A DNA stretch of 64,000 nt from the NCBI GenBank assembly GCA_030374765.1, contig JARGXX010000002.1, positions 558,001-622,000 of the forward strand, in the 5' to 3' direction. Shown one piece after another: positions 43,529-54,869 of the stretch. Made by a program: the position numbers and the translations under genes. Under the pieces are notes generated by a model. It did no database searches. It was given only the letters and a program-made list of their open reading frames with translations, and had not been told where the DNA came from. Position 1 is the first letter of the stretch. Each line of letters begins with the position of its first letter. The stretch is from Agarophyton chilense (lineage: Eukaryota > Rhodophyta > Florideophyceae > Gracilariales > Gracilariaceae).

Positions 43529-44968
43529 ATGCACCTCGCCTTCTCCACATCGCTCCCCGTCCCCGCGCGCATTCGCCGCCCCCGCGTGCCGCCACGTCCG
43601 CAGCACTGCGGCACGCACGTTTCCCCACGCCGTTCCGAGCGTCCCGCACCCGACGCCGCTTCGCCCGAACACCGCTCCCACGCCACGGGCCCCGCCCTCA
43701 CCTCCGTTACCACCTTGCAACACTCCACGCCTCACAGCGCGGGCGCGCAACACCGCGTCAACCATCTGCACCACCATCACCACCATCTGCACCATCATCT
43801 CCACCATTCCACGCATCATCAAACCGCGCATGATGTCGCCACTCACCAAATTGCCCACCTCCGACGCCTCAACCTCTCCTTCTTGTTGGAGGATTTGCTC
43901 ACCCACGTACGCCATGGGTATGCAAGTGATTTACACAAGCCCCCGCTGCAAAACCTGTATGCGCGTCTCAGCCACCTTCGTCATGTACTGCGCACCAGGG
44001 GGTCAGACGATTCTGCACTTCGCGCCTCTATACGTCACTTGCTATGGTCGCTGCGTCAAGCGCTCGAGACATACGACCCGCCTATGTACCTGCGCGCCTG
44101 TCTCGAGCGAGCTCGATCCGCATCGCTGGACATTCCGCGCGGAAAGAATGACGCCGCTGAGCTCGCCCTGCTACGCGAACAAATTGCTCTGGGTACGGAG
44201 CTATCCGCCCTGCGAACAATGGAAGAACAAGTTCACACATTGCTCACCGCAAACTTTCCGCAAGAGGCGGACACGCTCATGAGCGATACGCGCCGCGCAT
44301 GTGCCTTGCTTGGGAAGGATGACTATCGTGTGAGGGGGAAGCGCCGTTTGGTGGAAGCACTTGCCAGTCTTCGCGCTACTATCTGTGACCGAGAGACGGC
44401 GCAAAATACATGTAGCAAGATTGAACAAATGGAGCATAGGCTTATCGGGTCGTTTGAGAATGACATCAAGCTCAAGAGGCCTGTGGGTAGTGCAATGCTG
44501 TTGCGTCCTGGCCTGCACGACATTCCTAACTTTGATGTCGTTCACGACGGCTTTCTGAGAGGCGGTCAGCCTTCGGCATCTGGGTTACAGTGGCTCTATA
44601 ATTATGGCGTGCACACTGTCGTCGACTTGCGAGGGTCGGACCGCCTTAATCAGTGGTGCCTACCGGACAAGCAGCTCGGGCTCAGTATGTGTAATATCCC
44701 GGTGGAAGACTTCTCAACGCCCAGCTTTGAACAAGTTCATGCGTTTTGCTCCGTTGTTCAGAAAACCATTCAAAACAGAGGTGTGGTTTTTGCACACTGT
44801 AAGGCAGGCATTGGCAGGACTGGAACATTTGTCGCGTGCTGGAGAATAGCCAATGGGGAAGATGTGGAAAGGGCTTTGGGTAGGGAACGCTTGTATTGTG
44901 AGGGGGGGGGCGGGCTCAAGCAAGAAACTTTCGTGCGCGACTTCGCGAGGTACGTTGGTCGGATGTAG
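43529..44968 (+). CDS. Tyrosine/dual-specificity phosphatase-like protein, 479 aa
   Basis: ATG at 43529. The first 70 residues are Arg/Pro/Ser-rich and lack acidic residues until about 37, so could be an organelle transit peptide. A His tract follows (about 79-97). Residues 110-310 look helical and unfamiliar. The phosphatase domain begins at about 340 (GFLRGGQPSASGL, VHTVVDLRG) and carries the P-loop HCKAGIGRTG at 423-432 with Cys424 and Arg430 in place, so it should be active. The GGQPS...VVDLR pattern is that of atypical dual-specificity phosphatases and of the phosphatase-like part of plant NAD kinase 2; no kinase domain follows here. An eight-G run near 44903 is a possible sequencing weak point. 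Confidence 0.85.
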   Translation: MHLAFSTSLPVPARIRRPRVPPRPQHCGTHVSPRRSERPAPDAASPEHRSHATGPALTSVTTLQHSTPHSAGAQHRVNHLHHHHHHLHHHLHHSTHHQTAHDVATHQIAHLRRLNLSFLLEDLLTHVRHGYASDLHKPPLQNLYARLSHLRHVLRTRGSDDSALRASIRHLLWSLRQALETYDPPMYLRACLERARSASLDIPRGKNDAAELALLREQIALGTELSALRTMEEQVHTLLTANFPQEADTLMSDTRRACALLGKDDYRVRGKRRLVEALASLRATICDRETAQNTCSKIEQMEHRLIGSFENDIKLKRPVGSAMLLRPGLHDIPNFDVVHDGFLRGGQPSASGLQWLYNYGVHTVVDLRGSDRLNQWCLPDKQLGLSMCNIPVEDFSTPSFEQVHAFCSVVQKTIQNRGVVFAHCKAGIGRTGTFVACWRIANGEDVERALGRERLYCEGGGGLKQETFVRDFARYVGRM

Positions 44969-45319
44969 TGCTTGAAAAGAGGGGCAAGTCTGTAAGCCTA
45001 TGCACTTGCTTGCTGGGCCCGCCCAAAATCACTCTTTTACATGGGCTCTCTCGTAACATTAGTTACTTTAGTGTCGTGGTCGGGTTTTGGGGAACAGCTG
45101 TCTTGCGTCGTGGGCAGCCCACTGAAGCTTCCCAGTTGGCAAGAGCTTATGCCCCCTGCAGATAGCGACTCTCGTCTTGTTTGTGCAAGAGACGCCTCAC
45201 AAACAAGCGATAGCGGAGGTGGAAAGGGTGGGAATAAAAACAAAGCTTGTAGTGCACGTTTCTTTGCGTCCTTGCCACGCTCCGACGCCGGCTTGCAGGG
45301 TGACTACGGCGAGATATGC

Positions 45320-45358
45320 TGGCATCGTCACACTGGCATCGTCACACTGGCATCGTCA
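45320..45358 (+). repeat. 14-bp tandem repeat
   Basis: Three consecutive copies of GGCATCGTCACACT, the third cut to GGCATCGTCACA. Confidence 0.9.
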
Positions 45359-45370
45359 CAACGATTTGCG

Positions 45371-45419
45371 GTGAGTACAATCAAGGTATCGGCGCCGCCG
45401 CTACCTTGATTCCACTCAC
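45371..45419. repeat. 18-bp inverted repeat (hairpin) with a GC-rich loop
   Basis: Arms 45371-45388 and 45402-45419 match at 16 of 18 positions (GTGAGTACAATCAAGGTA against GTGAGTGGAATCAAGGTA). The 13-base loop is TCGGCGCCGCCGC. Confidence 0.85.
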
Positions 45420-45436
45420 ACAGTGTCTTGACTCGT

Positions 45437-45472
45437 ATCAAGTGCTAATATCGCTCAATATCAACACTTGAT
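45437..45472. repeat. 8-bp inverted repeat (hairpin)
   Basis: ATCAAGTG at 45437-45444 and CACTTGAT at 45465-45472 form a perfect 8-bp stem around a 20-base loop. Confidence 0.7.
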
Positions 45473-45924
45473 GTAAACATCTACGAGCGCTCCCAGCTCA
45501 ACAACGGCCCCCGTTCTATTCCTCGTCATGGTATGTGTAGAAATAATGAGCCATCAGCTGATGAGACACAACGCGCATGGTCATTGAAACCAAGGGCGCG
45601 CGGCTACGAATCCAGAAAGACTAAAATCGATTATGAGCATTCCACGTCATGTCAAGGCTTGTGTAAATAGTCAGGCGAATTCTTTGTTTGACTTCAGTAC
45701 TAGTTGCTACTCTGAAGCCCGCTTCCACAAGGCTTGGACCTGTTGGTATGCATGTGCCCCCACAGCGAGGCTGTGTAGGAGGATTCTAAGCAACAGTTTC
45801 TGCGAGAGATTCCCAGTCGCGAGAGGGAGACTTACGAGGTGGGCTTCTGATGGAAGCATCTGTGCAAGTCAATACAGTGATGTTACATTACAAGAAGAAT
45901 ACAAGGTTTCTTCATTGTCTACTG

Positions 45925-48138
45925 TTAAGCAGCTGGGCCAAAGTCCGGCTTGTCAAACAACTGTAGTTTTGGAGGATCCCTAGTCAAATGCATGTTCATG
46001 TGTAGCACGAGGAACTCATTTCGCCCTTCGCGCAACATCGCGCCCGGCACGAAAAGCGAACGTTGCGGTCCGGATGCTCCAGTGTGGAAGCGGCCAAGAT
46101 TAAAACCATTCACCCACAGCACGCCTCGTCCAAACACTCTGCAATATGTTCCTGGATATTCCCCTCCAAACTGTTCCATAGATCCCGGATTGATGGACAT
46201 TTCACCTCGAAAGAAAGTCGGAGGAGAACTGCGAGTGGCCAGGGGGGGATGCGCATTTACTCCAGCTATTCGCCTTCTCAGATTGCTTATAGTTTGATTT
46301 CCGTAGACGTCTGGAAGTAACGGATGGTCTTGCGGAAATGACATGGCTAGATTTAAAAATCCCTGGATGACCTTACCATCCAGAGTAATGTTCCCGAGAA
46401 TCCCTTTCCTATCATGAATGTACTGTCCGTAGTTGATACGTCCCTGGTTTTCAATAATAATATCGAGTTGACTCGTGTCTATTGGTATATGGATTCTTCT
46501 TGATGTTTGGCCATCGGGTTCGAACGGCTTGTTTCGGTCAACTGTACGCACCAACTTACCGTCGGCGAGCACGTAAGCAAAGTCTTTAACTCCGCCCATT
46601 TGAAGCACCCGGGTGTTGGAACTCGGGGTAATAGAGTGATCGACCTTGTATCTGTACATTACAAAACCGTACCCAAAACCGAGTTGTTCCATAGTTAGCG
46701 GGAGCGTGGATACGACTTTTTTATCGGTGACAATGTCGAGAACGTCGTAGATTGAAGCACTTTCTGTGAAGGGCACAGTTCCGGCATAGGCCGACATGTA
46801 CGGGGATGGCGGTAGCTCTGACAGACTAGCGTTAACCATATCAACATTGTCCAAAGCACTCCAGAACTGCCGAATAACGCGCTGCGCCGGCTTGAACTTC
46901 GTGCTTCTCACGTCAGCATACTCGGTTACAAAGGCATCGTAGTCGTAACTAGTGGTAGTGGGTGCGTACGTCATGTTTGGCTCGATATTAGCACCAGACA
47001 TGAAGCCAAAGTTTGTGCCACCAAAGAACATGTACAGATTAATGCTGGCATGCGCTTGATTAAGAACAGTGTGAATGTGACTCGCCACGTCCTTTCCGTC
47101 ACGCTCGTGATGAGCTTCCCCCCAATGATCAAACCACCCCGACCAGAATTCTGCGATCATGGCAGGTGCATCCGGCTGTATCTCCTTCAACATCCGTACC
47201 TTTTCCACGACGCGGACTTCCAAATTAATTGTCTTAAGAACATTTTCTGATGGTTTAAAGGGAGAGCCGCGAAGCACAGTCTTGGCTCCACCGTTATCAG
47301 AAGTGAAAAACAATAGCTTTGACGAAGAAAACCCCCTTGCTTTCCACTGATTCAGAATCCAATTCATGTAGGCATCATCATCCGAAGAGAAGGCACCAAA
47401 TTCATTTTCGAGTTGCAACGCGACGATAGGCTTGCCAATATACGGTCGAATCTGTTCTGCGACCTCGTCGAAATATCGTTGCACAGCGGATAAATATGCG
47501 GGATGCATACTACGAAGACGCATGGTATGATCGGCAAGCAAATATGCAGGCAAGCCACCTAAATCCCATTCTGAACATATAAAAGGACCTGGTCGTAACA
47601 ATACTAGCAAACCAACATGATGAGCGGCCTCTAAGAAATATCGCAGATCGAGAATTCCAGCAAAGCGAAAGTGCGCTGGATGAGGTTCGTGTAGATTCCA
47701 TGGAATGTAGGTTTCTATTGCATTCAAACCCATGGCCTTCGCATACTGCAGTATTCGCAGCCAGTGCGATGGTGTGGTGCGGAAATAATGAACGGAGCCG
47801 GACACGAGTCGAATGGGGTGACCATCCAAGGTGAAATTGTTTCGATCATAGGAGAGACGAAGCGGATGCGTAGACCGCACCGATGAAGAAGTTGAAGTCG
47901 AATACGTGCCGTGAATAGTTGATCGTGGGCGATACAAAAGAGATGGGGAACGAAGTACTATCAGAAGAAATAGAAACCACACAAACAAAGTAGCATATAG
48001 CAAGGAGGAAATGGAAAACGTGAACAGAGATGAAAGGGGACGAGTGTGACGTATTGAGGGAAGTTTGACGGACGGAGGTGGAACGGACCGGATGGTCACT
48101 TGAGGCGCCGAACGTGGTAGTTGCCTTTGACGAGACAT
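45925..48138 (-). CDS. GH35 beta-galactosidase, membrane-anchored, 737 aa
   Basis: ATG at 48138. A basic N-terminus and a long hydrophobic helix (about 36-62) make a type II anchor or uncleaved signal. The GH35 barrel starts at about 95: GHPIRLVSGSVHYFR, WLRILQYAKAMGLNAIETY, RPGPFICSEWDLGGLP. The acid/base Glu is E246 in LQLENEFG and the nucleophile E330 in MIAEFWSGWFDHWG, both by analogy with human GLB1. TTSYDYDAFVTEY is also typical. The C-terminal beta domains include GVLWVNGFNLGRF, near the family's usual end. It removes terminal beta-galactose, likely from galactan cell wall or glycoproteins in the secretory path. Several N-glycosylation sites. No intron evident. Confidence 0.95.
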   Translation of the reverse strand: MSRQRQLPRSAPQVTIRSVPPPSVKLPSIRHTRPLSSLFTFSISSLLYATLFVWFLFLLIVLRSPSLLYRPRSTIHGTYSTSTSSSVRSTHPLRLSYDRNNFTLDGHPIRLVSGSVHYFRTTPSHWLRILQYAKAMGLNAIETYIPWNLHEPHPAHFRFAGILDLRYFLEAAHHVGLLVLLRPGPFICSEWDLGGLPAYLLADHTMRLRSMHPAYLSAVQRYFDEVAEQIRPYIGKPIVALQLENEFGAFSSDDDAYMNWILNQWKARGFSSSKLLFFTSDNGGAKTVLRGSPFKPSENVLKTINLEVRVVEKVRMLKEIQPDAPAMIAEFWSGWFDHWGEAHHERDGKDVASHIHTVLNQAHASINLYMFFGGTNFGFMSGANIEPNMTYAPTTTSYDYDAFVTEYADVRSTKFKPAQRVIRQFWSALDNVDMVNASLSELPPSPYMSAYAGTVPFTESASIYDVLDIVTDKKVVSTLPLTMEQLGFGYGFVMYRYKVDHSITPSSNTRVLQMGGVKDFAYVLADGKLVRTVDRNKPFEPDGQTSRRIHIPIDTSQLDIIIENQGRINYGQYIHDRKGILGNITLDGKVIQGFLNLAMSFPQDHPLLPDVYGNQTISNLRRRIAGVNAHPPLATRSSPPTFFRGEMSINPGSMEQFGGEYPGTYCRVFGRGVLWVNGFNLGRFHTGASGPQRSLFVPGAMLREGRNEFLVLHMNMHLTRDPPKLQLFDKPDFGPAA

Positions 48139-49085
48139 GCGGCGTGAGAAAGAATCCTACAACGCAACTAGAGAGAAAAGAGTGACGAAGCACGCGCCGA
48201 AAACGATGGAAGGACGATCCGGCCGCCGCCTGCCATATTTCTAGTTAAGCTTTTATTTCATGCCGTTGGACAGTTTTCGTGAAACGCAAGGGAGAGTGGT
48301 ACTGTGTACCGTTGGTAGCGATCGCTTTAGCCCTCCCTTTGTAACTACCCAAAGGTAATGTACATTCCACTGCAGTAGAGCAGTGGCCGTCGAAAGGCGG
48401 ATAGCAATGTGCCATGTGTCTTCCTGTATTACTATGCTTTTCTTCCTCTTCCCGGAATGCAGGCAGTCCTTGTTAGTTCTTCGGCCGTGCGGACCTTTTC
48501 TTTGATTCAGGCCTTTCGCACTGCGCGCTTGTTTTCAAACGCTTTCTTTCTATACACAATTAACCATCAAAGACGTTAGTAGCATGATAGCGGGATCCTG
48601 TGATCTCTATCAGTTGCTCCTCTCTCACTCGCTCCCTGCGCTTTTATCGAGCTCAAACGGATTCCAACAACAAATAAACCCTGTCATAGACCGTAGCCAG
48701 CAAGCTTCCTTCTCTCCCCCTCTCCAGTTCTCCTCCGCTCTCAAGATCAGTTAGAACAACGCTGTGGATTCCACAGAGTTATTATCTACTTGTACGACGG
48801 TATCTACAGAACCATGTTAAACTAAGTCCCGCCGTTTTCTGTCTTTCAGGTTTTTTTGACAGATACTTCTGAATATCCGGACAGATTTCTTCCCCGCAGG
48901 GAAAAGATAAAGAATCCCCTCACCATTTGTTTATTTGTTTCGCGCTTCGAAATGCACAAGACGCCCTCGCTGAACCATCTCTTCATGGCACCGAATTCTA
49001 GCAACGAGCAACACATATAAAACAAGGCGAACAGACATAGGAAACGAGAAACTCTGTCATATTGATAAAACAAACGTCATGAATT
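48139..49085. other. Spacer containing the beta-galactosidase promoter region
   Basis: 947 bp upstream of the minus-strand galactosidase and downstream of the next minus-strand gene. Pyrimidine-rich runs near 48690-48740. No frame or motif I can name. Confidence 0.5.
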
Positions 49086-49829
49086 CTAACCCCTCCTCTT
49101 GGAACATGCTGCGGCATGATGTTTTGCATTTGGTGCATATACCTCTCCATTACAAGCGAGACAACGCACGTATCCCTTTCTACCAGTCTTTACTCCTCGG
49201 TTTTTCTCCAAGTCACTCGGTGCTTCATGTGGGTTTTCAAGGGCCACTGATCTTGAGATGACGAAACCTGGTACTTTAGCAGCTTTTGGACTTGAAGACT
49301 TGGGCTTCTTGAATACAGACTCATCGACAACAATGTCTCGTACTTGTACCAATTTGATTCCCTCTTCTTTAGCTGTTTGCCTCGCCTTACACAATACTAC
49401 ACACTTTTCTATATGATACCTTCCTGTGCATGCATGAATCATATTACAACCACAAATACTGTCAGTTTCTGATGTGCAGAAAGTAGGACAATGAAGGCAG
49501 TGGGAAAAACACTTACCATTGGGGCCCCAAACCAGCGTCTTACACAGGCGGCATATCACATACCCGCGTTGCGAACTCGGCTTTGTCAATGCACATAACA
49601 TGGCTTTTCGCCTCGTCGCCAATCGAGTAGCCTCAGAAGCGCTTCCAGCATGATTATTCGATGCCCTTTGAGTCTTATGGGGACTTTCTAGCAACAAAGA
49701 CTGAGTTCCAGGAGCAATACTCATTCTCAGGTCACGTTGCGGAGATGAAATGCTCTGTGAGCCGTTCCCAGAAGAAGACGAAGGAATGTCGCGATGCACT
49801 TGGTGCTCAGCACTTGAAGGATACGGCAT
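49086..49829 (-). CDS. Small protein with two Cys/His clusters, 247 aa, unknown function
   Basis: The first ATG is at 49829; the open frame extends 11 codons further without an ATG. The Ser-rich N-terminal half has no motif. A Cys-rich middle (about 95-150) has CRLCKTLVWG, then HCLHC, TFC, CGC and a C-x-H spacing. The C-terminus repeats the same theme: GYVRCLACNGEVYAPNAKHH then AAC. Both halves start GYV-x-C-x-x-C and fit a C2HC-type zinc finger, so the protein probably binds zinc and perhaps nucleic acid. It could be a transposon-derived (BED-like) protein or a host gene. Whether there is a 5' exon is unclear. Confidence 0.6.
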   Translation of the reverse strand: MPYPSSAEHQVHRDIPSSSSGNGSQSISSPQRDLRMSIAPGTQSLLLESPHKTQRASNNHAGSASEATRLATRRKAMLCALTKPSSQRGYVICRLCKTLVWGPNGKCFSHCLHCPTFCTSETDSICGCNMIHACTGRYHIEKCVVLCKARQTAKEEGIKLVQVRDIVVDESVFKKPKSSSPKAAKVPGFVISRSVALENPHEAPSDLEKNRGVKTGRKGYVRCLACNGEVYAPNAKHHAAACSKRRG

Positions 49830-52800
49830 GTTGTTTGCTACAGTCACCAAAAACCAAAACAAGTGTTGGCGTAGTTGGCGGAGAGCTCGGGCCGTAACTA
49901 CGGTGAACGACCTCAGAGGGGGTTCTTAAGAGCGATTTCAGTCGCTCTTGTGAATGAGCCAAAGCAAACAATAGGATAGCCATGAACCGTATCGATATCT
50001 CGCGACGTTTGCTTTGCAGATTACAAACGAGAATGCGTAACGCCTTTGAAGTAAACGAGGCACAAGTGTGCGAGACTCGCGCAGAGTTGAAGCACAGGTT
50101 TCAGTTGTTCCACTACTCTAGCGCACTTGTATGTATCGAACTCACCACAATACCTGCACCAGGACTGATATCTTTATCGCAAAACAGCCGTATCACGCTC
50201 TCTATGATGTCGTTCAACGCGGTGATGGAACAACGTAACGCGTCTCAATCGCGGCTCTATGGCTCATCAATATTCTACCGGCGCCCCTGCGCCAAAAAAA
50301 GAATCAAAGCAGTCCGTCAATGCTGCATCCACCAAAAGAAGTAACTCACACTCGAAAACCGGCCACAAACCGCACTCAAGTTCGGAAACGGAGAGCTTCG
50401 TTCATTGAGCGAGTCACGCAGCAGAAAATGTTTTTGGCCACAGCAAAAACATAAGAAATCACGAGAGTCCGTCTATCCATTGGACAATTCTTGAAGAGTG
50501 GCTCGATGGAACATTTCGTCGGTTCTTCTGGTATCCTGTATGTGCAAGTGAGTGTGTATCAAGTGTAGGTGCAGAAGCGACGACATGAACTGGCGAGATG
50601 ATGGTAGTGCAGCCGTGAAAGTGTTCGTGTTGCCCACGTGAGCCAATCAGGCTTACAGACAGAGTACTCATGAAGTGTGTCCCAGGAGGCACCGCCCCGT
50701 GAGTTGCGTGATCGGAAATGTGATCGCGTGATGCAGCCTTGGATGGAACAAAGCCTAACTCGACAGCCATACGACAGACTGCATATACAAGTCCTCGTTT
50801 TATCTGTATCGAGCCGCTTCCAGCTTGTTCGTCCATCTTTTTATCGTCTCATTTCTGTTTCATCTTCAGACAAGTGGAAGAACGAAGCCACTTGGAATGC
50901 TAGATGCAGTGGCTCTTGAGATTAAACTTGTCAGCAAGTTATGGCGTAAGGGCCGAGTTGGAACTGCTTCACCAGTGACTCTATCAACCTCTCGACTGTG
51001 AAGAGAGCTCTAGCTGTCTCGTTTGCACTCACGACCCGCATTTACTTTCCGACACAACCTCTCTTGAGAGCGTTTTGCTACGCCTGAACTTTCCTTGTAC
51101 TGGGACTAAACCCCTTGCTAGGACCTTGACCTTTCGAACAGAGCATCGACTTTATCACCGGCCTATGGAACAAAATTGGCGTAAATATACCGCTCGCAAC
51201 TTATGTTGACGCACATTTATGAGAGACAGGATATATGTTCCGCATGTCGGGGGCACAGCTGCGTAGTGTTGCGATATCCGAGCGGGGCATGAAGCACATC
51301 CGAAAGAAACTGGCTGTAAAGACCACCGAGGAAGACACTCATATTAGTATTCTTCAAACCGTCGCGCTTTCCGTCCCATCAGCACGTCCACTTCTCATCC
51401 TTCTATTCGTATTTTAAGGGATGGAAGAGGTTATATGGGCCTCGTGCCATTAATGCACAATCTAATTAAAAGGCATCTGTCATATTCGGCATTTCTGCTG
51501 ACCATTCAGTGAGTATCACCAAACTCCCGCCGCGCTTCGCGTCCACACCGCTTTACACTAGTTATGTTCACGAGCCTACAGGGTCAGTAGTCCGACATGC
51601 TGGAGTTCGAGCTAAAAGTATGTCGTCGCCATGCATATGTCAACACACATGCATGTTGACATAAGAAGCAGCTACCCTAGTCGCAGGGGCCTGTCTAACT
51701 AGGCCACGGACGGTATGGTACTGTCGACTCATCGACAGTTCTGAGGTGAACAGCTCGTTTTCGCCCAGTTTATTCACTTTACTTGGATTAGGAGCAGAGA
51801 CCCCAAGAAGCATGCAATCCGCCTTCTCAGAGTGATCTTGACTTTTTTGAGTAGGAGAAAGCGAAACACATATCTGTTCAGGTTCCAACGGAGACCAGTG
51901 CCTCTGAGGCTTACGAATGTGGCCTCGCAAAGTGGCTTTCCTGATAAGAGATCATTTCTTCGAACAGCAACGTTATGCTCTGCGTTTTTATGTTGTAATG
52001 AAGAGTACCAGCTCTCTACCACCGCAGATTTCAGTTCCTGATTTCTAATGTCAGGTCAAATTCGACGAGCAAACGGTGAAACTAGCTCGGAATCAATAGT
52101 GGAATCTGCCAGTGGAACGAACGCCTTTGTTCATCTCATCAAGCACGGGGGACGGAGGTTTAGAAAGACAACTTAATGGCCCGCCAATTGCCGATCGGCC
52201 ATTTAGACATCTGTACCGTCAGTGGAACAGACAGCTCGGTAGGAATGTAACGCAGATGCAAAAATAGACAGCTTTTTTTTCCGGTTTGACTCATGCGTGT
52301 CTGTTTGACAGGTAAAGTAAAAGGCTAACCGGTATCGTAACCCCCCCTTTCCCTCCCTTTGAAAGTCGTACTGGTAGAATTCGACGCAGCTCGGGTTCCC
52401 TCCGCGACGTGCCTTGTTGCGGAGGATATTACTCGTGCATGTACAGCGGTGGATATTCTATCCTCATCCTGATATGTCACAGATCGTTCCCTGGGAACAC
52501 AGGACGACCAACATACTTGAACTTGCCATTTTTGCAAGCCTTCCGTGTGCACCGCAAACAGCTCCGGCTCCATCAGTTATCTCTCGACAGGGATTATACT
52601 GTAAATCGAAGGCAGAGAATCATCAACATCATCCAAGGAATGATTCGATCCCCATACCTAGTTGGCTGCGGAGCTTCCCCTCGCCCTCGCGACATTCTGT
52701 TCTGCATCTCTCATTTGCAATGCACCGCCACCGTTAGCATCTAATTCGTCATACGAGGTCTGTCTTGATAGTTGAGTCTTTAGTTTGTCCAAGCGCTTGC

Positions 52801-54867
52801 GACGAACAAGATTGGCTCGGTTCTATCCTGAGACCGTAGACAAGCTGATATTCAATCTCGATAGCAGTCTGCAACCTGGAATGCACATAGCCTCTGCTAC
52901 ACGAAGGGGGATCAGAATCCATTCATAGAATAGCAATTTCATTTTTGCAAGGCTTAAAGCACTTTCGATCTCCACGTTGTAGAATGCATCAGATATCCCT
53001 TCTGACAAGATCACGAGGCGGTCTCAGAAGTCTCCAACTCGCTATCCTCTCTCAAGTCACTCACTACCCCACGGATTCCATTAATGGAATCTTCCTGTCA
53101 CAGGACATACACTCTAAATGTCGCCCTACGATGTCGACATCAATTATAGTACGCGTGATGCTCAAGAATCCTAAAAAAGGCATCCCAGTATGGTCTTCAT
53201 GGCTGGCTGTAACGCCAAATAGCTGTACTGGGACACGTAGCACTGTGAGATGTTGGACTTAGCCTCATATTGTTGACACAAGAGAGCCATTTCCGCAAGA
53301 TACAACCCAACGATAAGAAATGTGTTCCCTGAATCGGAGCAGCTGGCAGTCCTCTTAACCTGAGCCGTTTCCGACACGATACACTGCGGCTCTGGAGCAT
53401 GGTTGGGATGGGGAAAGCAATAAAAAAAGTTTTTGACCAGTCAGCATGATACGCAGAACGATTGAAACCCACTCTTAGAAGAGCGGCATGTGTCAGGCCA
53501 GACCAAATCCTCGGAAAAGACCAACATTTTTTACTACAAGAACCTTGCGCCTCGTTCTTGAAGCTCAGAGGGTGGGAGAATATGAATAACCAAAAATCAA
53601 GACTAATTTTATGGACAATATATAGTGGTGACAACTAAGATACTGTAGTAATTCTTCGCGCAGGCGTGAAGATCTTTCTGGACCTACTCATCAACTTAGC
53701 GCTCATACTCCTTCGTCGCTGTCCCCTGGTTTGATGTACTTTTCTCTGCCCCCACGATTCTCGCGCTAGTTGGACAGAATATATATGTTTGTACTTATGG
53801 AAAATGGGACCAACTTGCCCTTTTTACCACAACAAGCTGTCTCCGTTGGGCTTAAGATCACCACGTAGTTATCAGGATTATTACTGTTGTCCATCGGGTG
53901 AATAACGTGTACAAAGAAAAGACTGGATGGAAGCCGCGGTTGAGTTTCGTATCTGGCACCAGCTTGAGTGTCAGAAAGGGACGGTATGAGCCCTGGATGA
54001 AAGCTTGGCAGTCTCCCACGTTGGAATTTCTGTTGAAAACTCTGACTGAATCAATGCAACAACGATGCTTTGACATTAATTGTACCTAGTGATACGGCCG
54101 AATGCATTCCTAGTTTTAATAAACCCTTCAAGATACTACGTGTTTCTAGGTACAGTGTCCAGAAGCGAGACATCTAAGAGATTTTGAGTACAGGAAAAAT
54201 GAAGACGAAGCCATTTGACTAGCAATGCGGCCTTGCAATTTCCAATGGGTTCAGAATGTCGCGATAAAACTCGCGTACAGATGTCGATGAGCAGCTTTCT
54301 CTTTAGAACAATTACTCTGCATAAATTCAGTACGATTCTCACTATGAAAGACTCCTAAATTTTTATGAGGGGTATGTTTAGCTGCAAGTATCGTCATTAA
54401 ACTCCTCCTGGCAAAGGTAGTGGTTTCTACGAATTTAAAGGGGCAGTTGAGAAAAAATATAGGGGCTTGACTTTCCGAGGTACATTACATATTTCGAGCC
54501 CAAAAGAATACTACCTCTTTCGATTAACATTTTTGTCCAAGAAAAGTTAGGCCTGCTCCGTATCTGGCGATACCTGAAGTTACTCGAAAGAATCTTGTTC
54601 AGTGACTGCAAAATGATGTAAACCACATTGTTTTATGTACAGCTTTTGTGGAAATAGACCCGGCGTGCTTATTGCTAAACTAATAGCAATGACAACTGTT
54701 TATTATTGGTCAGCAGCCGTTTTCAATAAAAAAAACAATTGGCTGAGTATATATTGCCGGAAATTCAATTACGACGTCACCTGCTTTCTGCAAACTACAG
54801 ATGTGTCATTAGGGAAAATAAATGAAAAATAAACCCGTGTATTTCGCTTTTCAAACCATTTAAAAGG
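49830..54867. other. 5-kb spacer without recognisable genes
   Basis: Many short frames on both strands, none with a motif or good coding look. Composition shifts to AT-rich beyond about 53.6 kb. A weak gypsy-integrase-like phrase (SIDFITGL near 51150) is isolated. I see no tRNA, repeat array or LTR pair. Confidence 0.5.
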
Positions 54868-54869
54868 TA

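Larger units (their letters stand above)
44969..45924. other. Convergent spacer between the phosphatase and beta-galactosidase genes
   Basis: Both neighbouring genes end here, so it should hold two terminators or poly(A) regions. It contains a 14-bp tandem repeat and two hairpins, listed separately. Open stretches near 45041-45409 and 45633-45983 have no familiar motif. Confidence 0.6.

Noticed and set aside
43314-44282. 322-codon frame overlapping the phosphatase gene
   Set aside because: A shadow of the phosphatase coding region, with no domain of its own.
49982-50344. 120-codon plus-strand frame starting with ATG
   Set aside because: No recognisable domain or repeat; cannot be told from a chance frame.
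51120-51420. Weak gypsy-integrase-like phrase (SIDFITGL)
   Set aside because: Only a few residues match and no second motif follows in frame.
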